DNA of 64,000 nt from Bacteroidota bacterium (GTDB lineage: Bacteria; Bacteroidota; Bacteroidia; Chitinophagales; Chitinophagaceae): assembly GCA_018268035.1 (NCBI GenBank), contig JAFDXI010000124.1, forward strand, positions 1 through 64,000, written 5' to 3'. The position numbers were made by a program, and so were the translations under genes. Positions 9,708 through 22,072 of the stretch are shown piece by piece. The notes under the pieces were generated by a model. The model saw nothing but the letters and a program-made list of their open reading frames with translations. It was not told the origin of the DNA and did not search any database. Position 1 is the first letter of the stretch, and every line of letters starts with the position of its first letter.

Positions 9708-11297
9708 ATGAAAGTGAATGTAACAACTATGAAAAAGATTTTTATGTTATCTGAAAATCATGCCTTTTTAAAAATGATAAAGAGTAAAACATATTACCTG
9801 TTTGTTGTTTCTTTATGTGTTATACTATTAAATAGTTGTATCAAAGATGTATCGCCAAGTGATGCTATCACCACTGAAACATTAACATCAACAACAGCCG
9901 GTTTGACCACTGCTGTTAATGGTGCTTATGCATTGTTTAAAGATCATGTGGAATTTAACGGTACTGCTGATGATAATAACATGTACCTGCGCCAATATTT
10001 CCAGTTATCCGATTTTGCAAGCGATGATATTGTTTGTGCCCAGGTCACTGAAGATCCATTGTTTTATAGTTTTAGTTTAGCACATACACCCACACAAACC
10101 AATACCCGTTATTTCTGGTATATATCATATAAAATCATCAGTGATTGCAATACTGTTATTGAAGCAGTGGAAAAAGAGCCAACTGATGATGCTGATAGAA
10201 AACAACTTTTGGGAGAATGTTATTTTTTAAGAGCGTTTGCACATTTTAATCTTGTAAGATTATTTGCGATGCCTTATACTGAAGATAAATCTGCGCCTGG
10301 CATTATTTTAAGGACATCCAACAGTGATCCTTCTGTGAAGGCAAGATCAACAGTAGAAGAAGTTTATCAACAGGTGATTGCAGACGCATTAAAAGCAGAA
10401 GACTTAATGAATAAACCAAGAGGCGTTGAGTATGCAAGTAAAGAGGCAGCAGAAGCTCTTCTTTCACGTGTGTACCTATACATGGATGATGATAAAGATG
10501 CTGCTGCGTATGCAACAAAAGTGATCAATTCAGGAAAGTTTGAACTAACCAATACCAATACTTTCCCCAATATGTTTGCCAATGCAATGGGTAGCAGTGA
10601 AACAATTTTCTGTATTGCTTTTACAGCCAATGAAGATTATGGCAAATTTGGCTCAATCGCATCAATGGTTTATAGTGATGGTAATAGTGGTTGGGGCGAA
10701 GAGTTTGCAACTTCTTCTATCAGAGATCTCATGAGCGCCCATCCGGAAGATATTCGCTGGAAATATATCGTTCCTTTAAAAGATGATAATGGAGATATTG
10801 ACACAAAAAATGGTATCCCGATTTATTATATCAGTAAATTTTCATTTCAGGATGGCAGCCCCACATTAAGTTCGCCTATCATGTTTAGGTTAGCAGAAAT
10901 GTATTTAAACCGTTCAGAAGCGGAAGCAAAAATGGGTGATGCGCAATCAGCTTTGAATGATGTGGATGCCATCAGAAAAAAAAGGGGCTTACAAAACAGT
11001 CTATATAATGGTGTAGTGCCTAATGGCTCTACTGCATTGGAAGTGGTATTGAATGAAAGGCGTATTGAGCTTGCGTTTGAAGGCCATCGCACTTTTGATG
11101 TATATAGAAATAAAATGGTGATGGACAGGACCTATTGGGGATATCATTTACCTGGATTGAAAGAAACGGATATTGATCTTTCAAAAGCGCCTACAGGCTA
11201 TGCAAATATGATCATTCAGCCGACAGACAGCAGGATAATTTATTATATCCCGATTGATGAAATACAAAGTAATGATTTGTGTACGCAAAATCCTTAG
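9708..11297 (+). CDS. SusD/RagB-family nutrient-binding lipoprotein
   Basis: Surface lipoprotein that caps the SusC barrel and binds its ligand. The SusD helical TPR-like core is visible (RKQLLGECYFLRAFAHFNLVR; LNDVDAIRKKRG), as is the C-terminal motif VVLNERRIELAFEGHRTFDVYR. The lipobox is LLNSC. The ATG at 9708 lies 3 bases after susC. The internal ATG at 9774 (MIKSKTYYLFVVSLCVILLNSC) would give a much more typical 22-residue lipoprotein signal and may be the true start. The ligand is unknown. Confidence 0.94.
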   Translation: MKVNVTTMKKIFMLSENHAFLKMIKSKTYYLFVVSLCVILLNSCIKDVSPSDAITTETLTSTTAGLTTAVNGAYALFKDHVEFNGTADDNNMYLRQYFQLSDFASDDIVCAQVTEDPLFYSFSLAHTPTQTNTRYFWYISYKIISDCNTVIEAVEKEPTDDADRKQLLGECYFLRAFAHFNLVRLFAMPYTEDKSAPGIILRTSNSDPSVKARSTVEEVYQQVIADALKAEDLMNKPRGVEYASKEAAEALLSRVYLYMDDDKDAAAYATKVINSGKFELTNTNTFPNMFANAMGSSETIFCIAFTANEDYGKFGSIASMVYSDGNSGWGEEFATSSIRDLMSAHPEDIRWKYIVPLKDDNGDIDTKNGIPIYYISKFSFQDGSPTLSSPIMFRLAEMYLNRSEAEAKMGDAQSALNDVDAIRKKRGLQNSLYNGVVPNGSTALEVVLNERRIELAFEGHRTFDVYRNKMVMDRTYWGYHLPGLKETDIDLSKAPTGYANMIIQPTDSRIIYYIPIDEIQSNDLCTQNP

Positions 11298-11449
11298 GGG
11301 AGGATAGTGAGCTTGCAATGATAATTATTTAAAAGTGAATAAAAGAAATCTGATATGTCAATAACAAAATCGTGAGTTGTTGAAAGTTTAGAATAATCAT
11401 TTTGCTAAAACATATTTTTAAAAATATTTATAAACGTGGTTAATAAATC

Positions 11450-12325
11450 ATGACAATGAAAAAAGTAAACCTTATTTTTTTGATAGCAGTTATTGTTGTT
11501 GCAGGTGGTCTTACTTCCTGCAAAAAAGAAAATATTGGGCCGGAACCATTTGCGTTTTATAAGATCAGTGTGGATGGCGCAACGGTAAAATTTACAAATA
11601 AATCGGAAGGTGCTGTCAGTTACAAATGGGACTTTGGCGATGGCACAAGCTCAGAAGAAAAAAGTCCAACTCATACATATCCGGGTAAAGGAAAATATGT
11701 GCCCACATTGTATGCTACTTCCTCTGCAGGAAAAACGGGTGAAGCTTCCACAGTGATCCAGATAGCAAAAGTTTCTTCAATAAAAATGGATGATAAAACA
11801 TTATCAGATTGGGATACTGTTACGCATAATGTTGTTTTAGCTGGGCCTGATGCAGGTAATTTTATTAAAGCCAAATATGATTATGATGGCAATAATATTT
11901 ATGTATATTTTGAACAATACACAAAAGCATCAGATGGTAATATTTATGACCTCTATATTGATGCTGATAACAATATAACAACAGGTCTGTTGACTGGTGA
12001 AATTCCCAATGGCGCTTATGATGTTTTACTGGAAGGCACAATTATAGGCGATTGGCTGGATCCATATTATTTCATTGGTGCTGACCAACAGAATTTCGAT
12101 AATTATAAATATCAAAACATCAATGAATTTTTTAAAATAGGTACAATACAACAGATTGGTGATGTACAGAAGTTTGAGTTTTCAATCAGCAGGAGTAAAA
12201 TTAAAGGCTTAACAGGAAAAGGGTTGAAAATAGGTGTACAGGTTGCTGCCAATGACTGGAGTGCAATTATTGGATATTCACCTGATATTGAAAACGATCC
12301 TTTCTTTCTTGACATGAGTGAATAG
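11450..12325 (+). CDS. PKD-domain lipoprotein of the SusCD locus
   Basis: Predicted surface lipoprotein of 291 residues. The signal peptide ends with GGLTSC. Residues ~30-105 form a PKD domain with the hallmark YKWDFGDGTSSEEKSPTHTY. The remaining ~185 residues are all-beta looking, with TLSDWDTV and DYDGNNIYVYFEQ segments reminiscent of a carbohydrate-binding or family-9-like beta sandwich. The position directly after SusD suggests a SusE/F-like surface glycan-binding role, which is inference. The start could be ATG 11450 or 11456 (MKKVNLIF). Confidence 0.82.
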   Translation: MTMKKVNLIFLIAVIVVAGGLTSCKKENIGPEPFAFYKISVDGATVKFTNKSEGAVSYKWDFGDGTSSEEKSPTHTYPGKGKYVPTLYATSSAGKTGEASTVIQIAKVSSIKMDDKTLSDWDTVTHNVVLAGPDAGNFIKAKYDYDGNNIYVYFEQYTKASDGNIYDLYIDADNNITTGLLTGEIPNGAYDVLLEGTIIGDWLDPYYFIGADQQNFDNYKYQNINEFFKIGTIQQIGDVQKFEFSISRSKIKGLTGKGLKIGVQVAANDWSAIIGYSPDIENDPFFLDMSE

Positions 12326-12415
12326 ATTTTGCTAATATTCGCAACTGCGGTTACGTTACTGAATGATTAATTGATATTCTGTTGCAGTAGAATTAATGAA
12401 ACTGTCTTTTATTGA

Positions 12416-13951
12416 ATGAAAAAGTTTTTGTCCGGATTAGTTCTTGGTTTTGCCGCCATTGCATTGATGCAATGCAATAAAATAGGCAATCCTGTTATTT
12501 ATACACCACCTGCCACTGATACAGTTGTTTATACATTAAGCAACGATGATTTTGCTAACCCTGAACGTGGATTTTATCACGTGGCTGAAACTTATGTAAG
12601 CAATTATGAATCGCTGGATGTGAATCAAATGAAACAGTGGCGCACGCAGGAAAAGCCGGGTGGTGGTAACTATCAATTTTACAGCACACTCGTTTTTAGA
12701 AACACAATTTTAGATGGGTTTACATCAAATGAGTTAACACAGGATGTGCTGGATAATATTAAAAATGATTTTACTGCTGCCCGGGATGCGGGTGTAAAAC
12801 TCATCATTCGTTTTTGTTATACCATCACAGCAAAAAGCGGAGCATGTCCTGAAGGATTTATCTGCCCTAAATATGGTGATGCGCCAAAAGATATTGTATT
12901 GCAACACATCTCACAATTAAAACCATTATTACAGGAAAATTCAGATGTGATAGCCTGTATGCAGATGGGTTTTATTGGCACCTGGGGAGAAAATTATTAC
13001 AGTGATTATTTTGGTGATCCCTCATCAAATGGTAAAGGAAAACTGACTGATAAAAACTGGAGTGATAAGAATGAAGTCTTGAAAGCTTTACTGGATGCAT
13101 TACCACAAAGCCGAATGATACAAGTGCGTACTCCACAAATGAAACAACGTTATGTTTATGGTGTTGATGCGCCAACTTCTTCACCTGCATTAACTGATGC
13201 CAATTCATTTGATGGTAGCGATGCTGCACGAATCGGTTTTCACAATGATTGCTTTCTCTCATCACCGAATGATTATGGCACTTATGATGATTATGGTAAT
13301 TCATCATCACCCCGCACTGATGCTTATACAATACTGCATGCTTATGCAGCCGCAGATGGAAAATATACTGTAGTGGGCGGTGAAACCTGTGATGATACAT
13401 ACAGTCCTGAAAATAATTGTGAAACCAGTGGTAAGGCACAAACTGAAATGGCCAATTTGCATTATAGCTTTTTAAACAGTGAATACAATAATGATGTTAA
13501 CAATGACTGGCAGGATGAAGGTTGTATGGATGCCATCAAAAAAAATCTTGGTTATAGATTTGTTTTAAGAGATGGTGTTTTTCCCAAAGAGCCTGTGAAA
13601 GCCGGTACACAATTATCTTTTAACCTCGATATAGAAAATGCAGGTTATGCATCACCATATAATGCGAGGCCTGTTCAATTAATAATGCGCAACAAAACTA
13701 CTCAACAAGAGTTTGTTTATGATATTGAAACAGATATCAGGAAATGGTTCAGTGGTTTATTTACGCTAAGTGTAAAAGTGGTTATGGATAATGATATGCC
13801 AACTGGTAGTTATGCATTGTTTTTAAATATGCCTGATGCTGCAGACAATCTTTCTCAACGCCCTGAATATTCTATTCGTCTTGCTAATGAAAATGTTTGG
13901 GAAGATGCAACCGGTTATAATTCTTTGAAAAAGACTATAAGCATTAATTAA
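12416..13951 (+). CDS. DUF4874/DUF4832 lipoprotein, putative glycan-active protein
   Basis: 511-residue lipoprotein (signal ending ALMQC). The N-terminal half matches the DUF4874 pattern (FANPERGFYHVAETY; GVKLIIRFCYT; IACMQMGFIGTWGENYYSDYFG; MIQVRTPQMKQ), with strand-helix alternation like a TIM barrel. The C-terminal half is DUF4832 (ENAGYASPYNARPVQLIMRN), beta-sandwich like. The Glu in TWGENYYS sits where a glycosidase acid/base could be, but activity is not established for this family to my knowledge. It is the last gene of the SusCD locus and the only candidate enzyme in it. Confidence 0.8.
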   Translation: MKKFLSGLVLGFAAIALMQCNKIGNPVIYTPPATDTVVYTLSNDDFANPERGFYHVAETYVSNYESLDVNQMKQWRTQEKPGGGNYQFYSTLVFRNTILDGFTSNELTQDVLDNIKNDFTAARDAGVKLIIRFCYTITAKSGACPEGFICPKYGDAPKDIVLQHISQLKPLLQENSDVIACMQMGFIGTWGENYYSDYFGDPSSNGKGKLTDKNWSDKNEVLKALLDALPQSRMIQVRTPQMKQRYVYGVDAPTSSPALTDANSFDGSDAARIGFHNDCFLSSPNDYGTYDDYGNSSSPRTDAYTILHAYAAADGKYTVVGGETCDDTYSPENNCETSGKAQTEMANLHYSFLNSEYNNDVNNDWQDEGCMDAIKKNLGYRFVLRDGVFPKEPVKAGTQLSFNLDIENAGYASPYNARPVQLIMRNKTTQQEFVYDIETDIRKWFSGLFTLSVKVVMDNDMPTGSYALFLNMPDAADNLSQRPEYSIRLANENVWEDATGYNSLKKTISIN

Positions 13952-13953
13952 GT

Positions 13954-14005
13954 TGAAACGGTTGTATGATCTGAATAATCATACAACCGTTTCATTTGAT
14001 TTTTA
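13954..14005 (+). terminator. Strong intrinsic terminator of the SusCD locus
   Basis: A perfect 17-bp stem (13954-13970 with 13978-13994) and a 7-base loop start three bases after the last stop codon and are followed by TTTGATTTTT. It may also serve the convergent gyrB gene. Confidence 0.9.
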
Positions 14006-14069
14006 TCAATAACTATCTGAAAAAATACTGGAAATCTTTTTTGGTTTGACAGAAAAAAGTCATCCCTTA

Positions 14070-16429
<2,360 letters not shown>

Positions 16430-19400
16430 ATGAAAAAGGTATTACTTGCTTTAACGCTATTCCTATTTTTTTTTCCAACTTAATGCACAAAATGGTAGCC
16501 AATTGAATAATCGTAACCGTGGTGAAAATGTGTATTATTATTACAACAACCAAAAGGTTTATTACAACGTTACTTATAAGCAAATGGTTATTGGGTTTGC
16601 TGAAGGACGATCATTCCAGGAAATAAGGAGCATGCTTGCTTCGGTTGCGCAATTACCAATTGATTCCATCAAACCAACTGCTTTAAAAAATCAGGTACAG
16701 GTGAGGTTAAATGAACTCACTGCTACTGAAAAAGGTAAAGCCGTTATTGATGCTTTAAAAAATAATAAACTGATTTTATATGCAAGGCCATGTATAAATG
16801 GCTTGTATGGCAAATTATCCAGCTATGGAAATGAGTTTATTGTAAAATTAAAACCTGCTGTTTCTGTGATGCAGTTAAATGTATTAATCAATCAGCATGA
16901 CTGCAAAATGATGCGGTCTTATATGTTTGATAATGCAACATTCATTATTGGCGCTGGAAATAAAAATGGTTATGATGGATTAAAGATGGCCAATATCTTT
17001 TTTGAGTCTGGCTTGTTCGAATTTTCTGAACCTGATCTTGAAAATTATCAGATGAAAGATGATCCTAATGATCCTTTATATTACCTGCAATGGGATCATA
17101 AAAATACCGGCTCAGCTGATCAATACAATGGTGTGCCTGGCGCTGACATGAATGTTGATAGCGCCTGGGGGATAACCAAAGGGAAAGGTTCTATAATCGT
17201 AGCAGTTATAGATGAAGGTGTAGATACCGGGCATGTAGAGTTAAAATCCCACATGGTACAAGGATTTGATGCAACGACGCTCACATCAAATATCGGTGAT
17301 GGAAGGCCTTTAAGCAGTAATAATGCACATGGAACTAATTGTGCGGGTATTATTGGTGCTTTGGATAATAATGGAGTAGGTATTGCAGGTATTGCTCCTA
17401 AATGTAAAATTATGCCTGTAAACCTTGCTGATGCAAATGGATATTTTACAACCAACAGTAATATGGCAGCAGGTATTGATTATGCATGGACTAATGGCGC
17501 AGATGTTTTAAGTAATTCATGGGGTGGTGGATCTGTAAGCAGCGCTATTGATGATGCCATTCATCGTACTGTAACGCAGGGCAGGAATGGTAAAGGCAGC
17601 ATTGTTGTTTTTGCTGCAGGCAATAATAATGCAGGGATGTCTTATCCTGCACTCAATAGTGAAGTGATTGCGGTTGGCGGTATAAATATGTGTAACCAGC
17701 GCGAAGACCCCAACAGTTGTGATGGTGAATACTGGTGGGGCGCCAGTTATGGTGAAGGTCTCTCAGTGGCTGCTCCCTGTGTTAAGATACCTTCAACTGA
17801 TATCAGTGGTGCGGGTGGTTATAGCACTAATGATTATTATACAATTTTTAATGGCACTTCAGCAGCCACGCCCCATGTTGCGGCAGTAGCTGCATTGGTA
17901 TTGTCTGTGAATAGTTCATATACCAAAGACCAGGTCAGGACTATTATTGAAAATACTACTGATAAGATACCTGGTTATAATTTTAAGTTAACCCCTGGAT
18001 ATAACAATGGCACCTGGAACAATGAATTGGGATATGGTAGAGTTGATGCCTATCATGCAGTGCTGGCTGCACAAAATGGAAAATTCTGTAATGTGCAAAT
18101 TGCTGCGGGAAGTGCAACAAGATTTTGCGATGGAGATAGTGTAAAATTGAGTGTTGTTAATCCTGGTGGAGGAGTAAATTATAAGTGGTATAAAAATGGT
18201 GTTGCTACAAACAATGCCAAAACAACAATTACAATAAAAGAAAGCTGTGAATATTATGTTGCTGCTACATACAGTAACGGATGCGTTGCTTATTCATCTC
18301 CAATTACTATAACTGAAGTGAAGAGTGCAGGCACATTGATTGCAGATGCCGGAAAAGATATTTCGTTATGTACAGGTGTTTCAGGCGTTCGTATTGGAAG
18401 TATGGAAGCTGCAAAAGGGGGTATGCCTTATCTGAATGAGAAACGCGCTTATGCTATGGATTGGTACACCAATAATTTTTACAGGTTCAGTTTATCAAAT
18501 CCTTCATCTATTGATACCATTGCAAAAAATGTTGTGAATAGTTCTGATAAAAATAATGGCTATTTCTTTAGTGGGGGTGATTTTACTCCTTATGGTTATT
18601 ATGCAATTACCAGGATAACGAATAAACTTTTCCGGATTGATACTTTGAATGGTTCTCAGCAACTAATAAATACTATTACGCCTGCATCAGGTGAATGGGT
18701 GGGTTTAGCATGGGATCCACAGCGGCAACAACTATATGCTGCTTCATCATTCGGAACGCAAACTCAGATTTATACAGTTGACATTATCACAGGAAATGTA
18801 CAATTTGTTGCAACTGTACCTATTTACTATGTTATCTGGATTGCCTTTAATAATGAAGGCCAGATGTATGCCTTATGTAACAATGACAGGAGGATTTATA
18901 AAATAAATAAAACAACAGGTGAGGCAACAGGTTTGCCTTCAATCGCAGATAGTCACCTGGGGTATGCGCAGGATGCGGATTTTGATCCGATATCGGATAG
19001 TCTGTATTTAACTGCTATGACTGCAGGCCAAAACTATGTTGGTGATTTGCGTCTTGCCAACACCCAAACAGGCACTGCAACCAGTATCGGGGTCATTGGA
19101 AATACAAATTATAATGAAATGGATGCAACTGCTATTGCAGGTAATACTTATAAATATACCTGGAAACCGGCAGCAGGTTTGTCTGATGTTCATGATCCTA
19201 ACCCCTGGGCAAGTCCATCAAAAAACACAACTTATACTTTGACGGTAAAAGATATGTGTGGCAACCAGGCAACTTCCAAAATAAAAGTTACTATCAATGC
19301 CAATAAACCGTTTGTAAAAATAACAGCACCTGAAGACACAATATGTAGTGGACAAAAAATACGTTTATCTGCAACAGCAAAAGATAATTATTATTATCAG

Positions 19401-19838
19401 TGGTACCTCAATGGGAATCCTATTGCTAATGCAACAGATAGCTTTTATGTTGCAAAAAGAGCAGGCACATATAAAGTACATGTATATGCAGGGTTAGGCG
19501 GTTGTGATAAAATGTCAGCGCCATTTAAGTTGAATAAATGTGCGGGTAATATAGCCAACTATTCAAGCGATGATGCTATTGCTCTTAATGCAGAGAATAA
19601 AATATATTCTTTATTCCCCAATCCTGCTAATAATGTGGTTACAATCACATTGCCTGTTAGTAACAGGTCATCTGCTATCACAGTGTATGATATGAATGGT
19701 AAAATTGTTTTGCATAAAGAAATGATAAGCAATAATGCTGCTGTGCAAATCAATATCAGCAAGCTTGCTGCCGGTGCTTACAGGGTAACATGGCACCAGG
19801 ATGATCAGCAATATTCCTGGAAATTAATTAAGCAATAA
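16430..19838 (+). CDS. T9SS-sorted subtilisin-like protease, frameshifted in its signal peptide
   Basis: Secreted serine protease of peptidase family S8. The catalytic Asp is in VAVIDEGVDTGH, the His in NAHGTNCAGIIG and the Ser in GTSAATPHVAAVAALV. Ig/PKD-like domains and a beta-propeller-like segment follow. The last ~80 residues are a type IX secretion sorting domain (SLFPNPANNVVTITLP ... AAGAYRVTW). The ATG at 16430 opens a signal peptide (MKKVLLALTLFLFFF) that runs out of frame at a nine-T run (16466-16474) and stops at 16481. With eight Ts it would read on as FFQLNAQNGSQLNNR, a normal cleavage site joined to the protease frame. Without the shift the main frame has only TTG 16503 and no export signal. 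Confidence 0.85.
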
Positions 19839-19856
19839 AACTTTGATGATTATTTT

Positions 19857-19889
19857 AAAGGCTGTTACAAATAATGTGCAGCCTTTTTT
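19857..19889 (+). terminator. Intrinsic terminator of the subtilase gene
   Basis: Eight-base-pair stem AAAGGCTG (19857-19864) with CAGCCTTT (19879-19886), 14-base loop and a run of T through 19889, shortly after the stop codon. Confidence 0.75.
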
Positions 19890-19998
19890 ATTTTGTACAT
19901 TTTCTTTGTTGTCCCAATCTGTTATTAAAAATTCCTTTGTTTGTTTAAATTAATTTAATGATGTAACATTGAGACATCTGAAATTTTAAACATTCTAT

Positions 19999-20727
19999 AT
20001 GGAACTCCACGTTTGTAAAGACTATGATGAATTAAGCGAACATATTGCCAACTGGATGGTAGATCAAATTTGTAAAACATTATCTGTCAAAGAAAGGTTT
20101 TCAATTGCACTAACAGGCGGCAATACTCCTAAGGAGTTATATAAAATGCTGGCAAGTGAAACGTATAAAAATAAGATTGACTGGAGTCGGGCCAATATAT
20201 TTATAGGTGATGAACGTTTTGTTCCTTATGATGACAAACGTAGTAATGCAAAAATGATCAGAGAAACTTTAATTGATCATATAGCAGTCAATAATGCACA
20301 TGTCCATTTTATGCAGACTGAAAACATACAGCCCGAAACGGCAGCACTCAATTATGAAATATTGTTAAAGCAATATTTTAAAGATGGTAACAGTGGCTCC
20401 ACTTTTGATATAGTATTACTTGGTATGGGTGATGATGCACACACACTTTCATTATTTCCGGGACACAAAGAAGTAATCGAAGAACAAAAAAAATGGTGTA
20501 CTTATTTATGGTTGCAACAGCAGGATATGTATCGTATAACATTGACTGCATCTGTTGTTAATGCGGCTCAACAGGTTGCTTTTCTTGTTAATGGTGCAAA
20601 TAAAACAATTGCTCTTTCCAATGTCTTACACAAACAATATGACCCTGTCACTTATCCTTCTCAAATCATCAAACCGGTAAATGGTGAGTTACATTGGTTT
20701 GTTGATGAAGCTGCTATGAATAGTTAA
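19999..20727 (+). CDS. pgl: 6-phosphogluconolactonase
   Basis: Hydrolyses 6-phosphogluconolactone to 6-phosphogluconate in the oxidative pentose phosphate pathway (cytoplasm). Family motifs are visible: SIALTGGNTPKELYKML, IFIGDERFVPYDDKRSN, and LLGMGDDAHTLSLFPGH. In the last motif, GMGxDxHTxSLFP is the Pgl signature that separates it from NagB deaminases. 242 residues, normal length. The usual partners zwf and gnd are absent from the window. A gluconate-type permease is 43 kb away. Confidence 0.92.
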   Translation: MELHVCKDYDELSEHIANWMVDQICKTLSVKERFSIALTGGNTPKELYKMLASETYKNKIDWSRANIFIGDERFVPYDDKRSNAKMIRETLIDHIAVNNAHVHFMQTENIQPETAALNYEILLKQYFKDGNSGSTFDIVLLGMGDDAHTLSLFPGHKEVIEEQKKWCTYLWLQQQDMYRITLTASVVNAAQQVAFLVNGANKTIALSNVLHKQYDPVTYPSQIIKPVNGELHWFVDEAAMNS

Positions 20728-20796
20728 AAATCAACGGCTTTCCTGATTTCGTAAACCACATTTCTTATATCGTAAGGCGAGCAGGATTCATGGGAA

Positions 20797-20804
20797 TATT
20801 TTTG
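20797..20804 (+). promoter_or_regulatory. -7 element (TATTTTTG) immediately before the porin gene
   Basis: Exact TAnnTTTG match that ends five bases before the porin ATG. If used, the mRNA would begin at or within a base or two of the start codon and be nearly leaderless. No TTTG is seen 19-21 bases upstream. Confidence 0.35.
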
Positions 20805-20809
20805 CGCCG

Positions 20810-22069
20810 ATGAAACCATTGATTACTTCTACATTTTTGTTTTTCTTATTTTTTTCTATAAATACATCAGCACAATTTAAAACGACTGCACAAAGCCTTG
20901 TTCTCACCAATGAAGATTCTTTGCATGCGGGAAGCAATAAATCCAAGACTGTTATTTCAGGTTATGGTGATGCATTTTATCAAAGAGATTTTTATTTAAA
21001 ACAATCCAAAGTCTCGCTTGAGAGGATTGTATTGTTTGTTGGCCATCGTTTCAATGAAAAAATTTCTCTCTTTACTGAGATGGAACTGGAAAATGCAGTA
21101 GTGGCAAGTGGAAACAGTGATGAAAACACCAGCTCATTTGGAGGTGACATTTCAATGGAGCAGGCATTTTTGAAATTTAATTTTAATCAGGGAAATTATC
21201 TTATTGCAGGTTTATACATACCACGCATTGGTATCTTGAATGAAAACCATTTGCCTGTTAATTTTAATGGTGTTGAAAGGCCCTTAGTAGAACAACTCAT
21301 CATTCCTGCTACCTGGCGAGAGATTGGAGTTGCATATTATGGCACGCTCAACAATATCCCGCTTACTTATGATGTAGGTATCATGAATGGATTGAACAGC
21401 GCCAATTTTCAACATGGTTCTGGCTTCAGGGATGGACGTGGTTTGGGTAGTCAGGCATTTGCCAACAATCTTGCTTTAACGGCAGCAGTACAATATAATA
21501 TTTCAGATTTTAAATTTCAGGTATCAGGTTATGTGGGTGGAACTGTTGGGTTAAACCAACACAGCGCTGATAGTTTAGGGTTGGATAATGGCGCATTTGG
21601 CACCCCGCTTTACCTGGGCGAAGCTGATGTGCAATATGCAAAAAACGGTTTCAGTGCAAAGGCATTGGGTGTTTATGTTGCTTATCCTGACGCAGCAAAA
21701 GTAAATACGGCTTATGCCAAAAATATCAGTAGTGGTATGTATGGTGCTTATGCAGAAGTAGGGTATGACTGGTTATATCATAAACAAAAAGCAGCACAAT
21801 TAATATCATTTGTTAGAGGTGAAATATTTGACTTGAATTCAAGTTTGCCGCCTGCTCCAAAAGGTATTTATGATGGCACAGAGAAGCAAACACAGATTAT
21901 TGCAGGGTTCAGTTATTTGCCTATACCGAATGTAGTTGTAAAAGCAGATGTTCGCCTGCAACACACAGGCCCACAGAATCCTGCTTTAATAATTAATCCT
22001 CCGCCAAATGCATTGCCTTATAGCCAGAGCAACCAGTTTTTAAATATTGGTATAGGCTATTCATTTTAA
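20810..22069 (+). CDS. Outer-membrane porin-like beta-barrel protein
   Basis: 419-residue protein with a signal peptide (FFSINTSAQ cleavage) and many alternating aromatic strands, ending in a typical barrel-closing strand (FLNIGIGYSF). The GYGDAFYQRD start and FTEMELENA / AFLKFNFNQGNYLIAGLYIPRIG segments recall phosphate-selective porin O/P-like proteins and other Bacteroidota porins. It probably forms a diffusion pore or ligand channel in the outer membrane. It is the first gene of a four-gene cluster with Rieske, imelysin and di-haem oxidoreductase proteins, and the next gene starts 3 bases after its stop. The substrate is unknown, and iron or another anion complex is inference. Confidence 0.8.
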   Translation: MKPLITSTFLFFLFFSINTSAQFKTTAQSLVLTNEDSLHAGSNKSKTVISGYGDAFYQRDFYLKQSKVSLERIVLFVGHRFNEKISLFTEMELENAVVASGNSDENTSSFGGDISMEQAFLKFNFNQGNYLIAGLYIPRIGILNENHLPVNFNGVERPLVEQLIIPATWREIGVAYYGTLNNIPLTYDVGIMNGLNSANFQHGSGFRDGRGLGSQAFANNLALTAAVQYNISDFKFQVSGYVGGTVGLNQHSADSLGLDNGAFGTPLYLGEADVQYAKNGFSAKALGVYVAYPDAAKVNTAYAKNISSGMYGAYAEVGYDWLYHKQKAAQLISFVRGEIFDLNSSLPPAPKGIYDGTEKQTQIIAGFSYLPIPNVVVKADVRLQHTGPQNPALIINPPPNALPYSQSNQFLNIGIGYSF

Positions 22070-22072
22070 AAA

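Noticed and set aside
6711..13951. Complete polysaccharide utilisation locus
   Set aside because: No recognised glycoside hydrolase, hybrid two-component sensor or ECF sigma/anti-sigma pair is adjacent; only SusCD plus two accessory lipoproteins can be supported.
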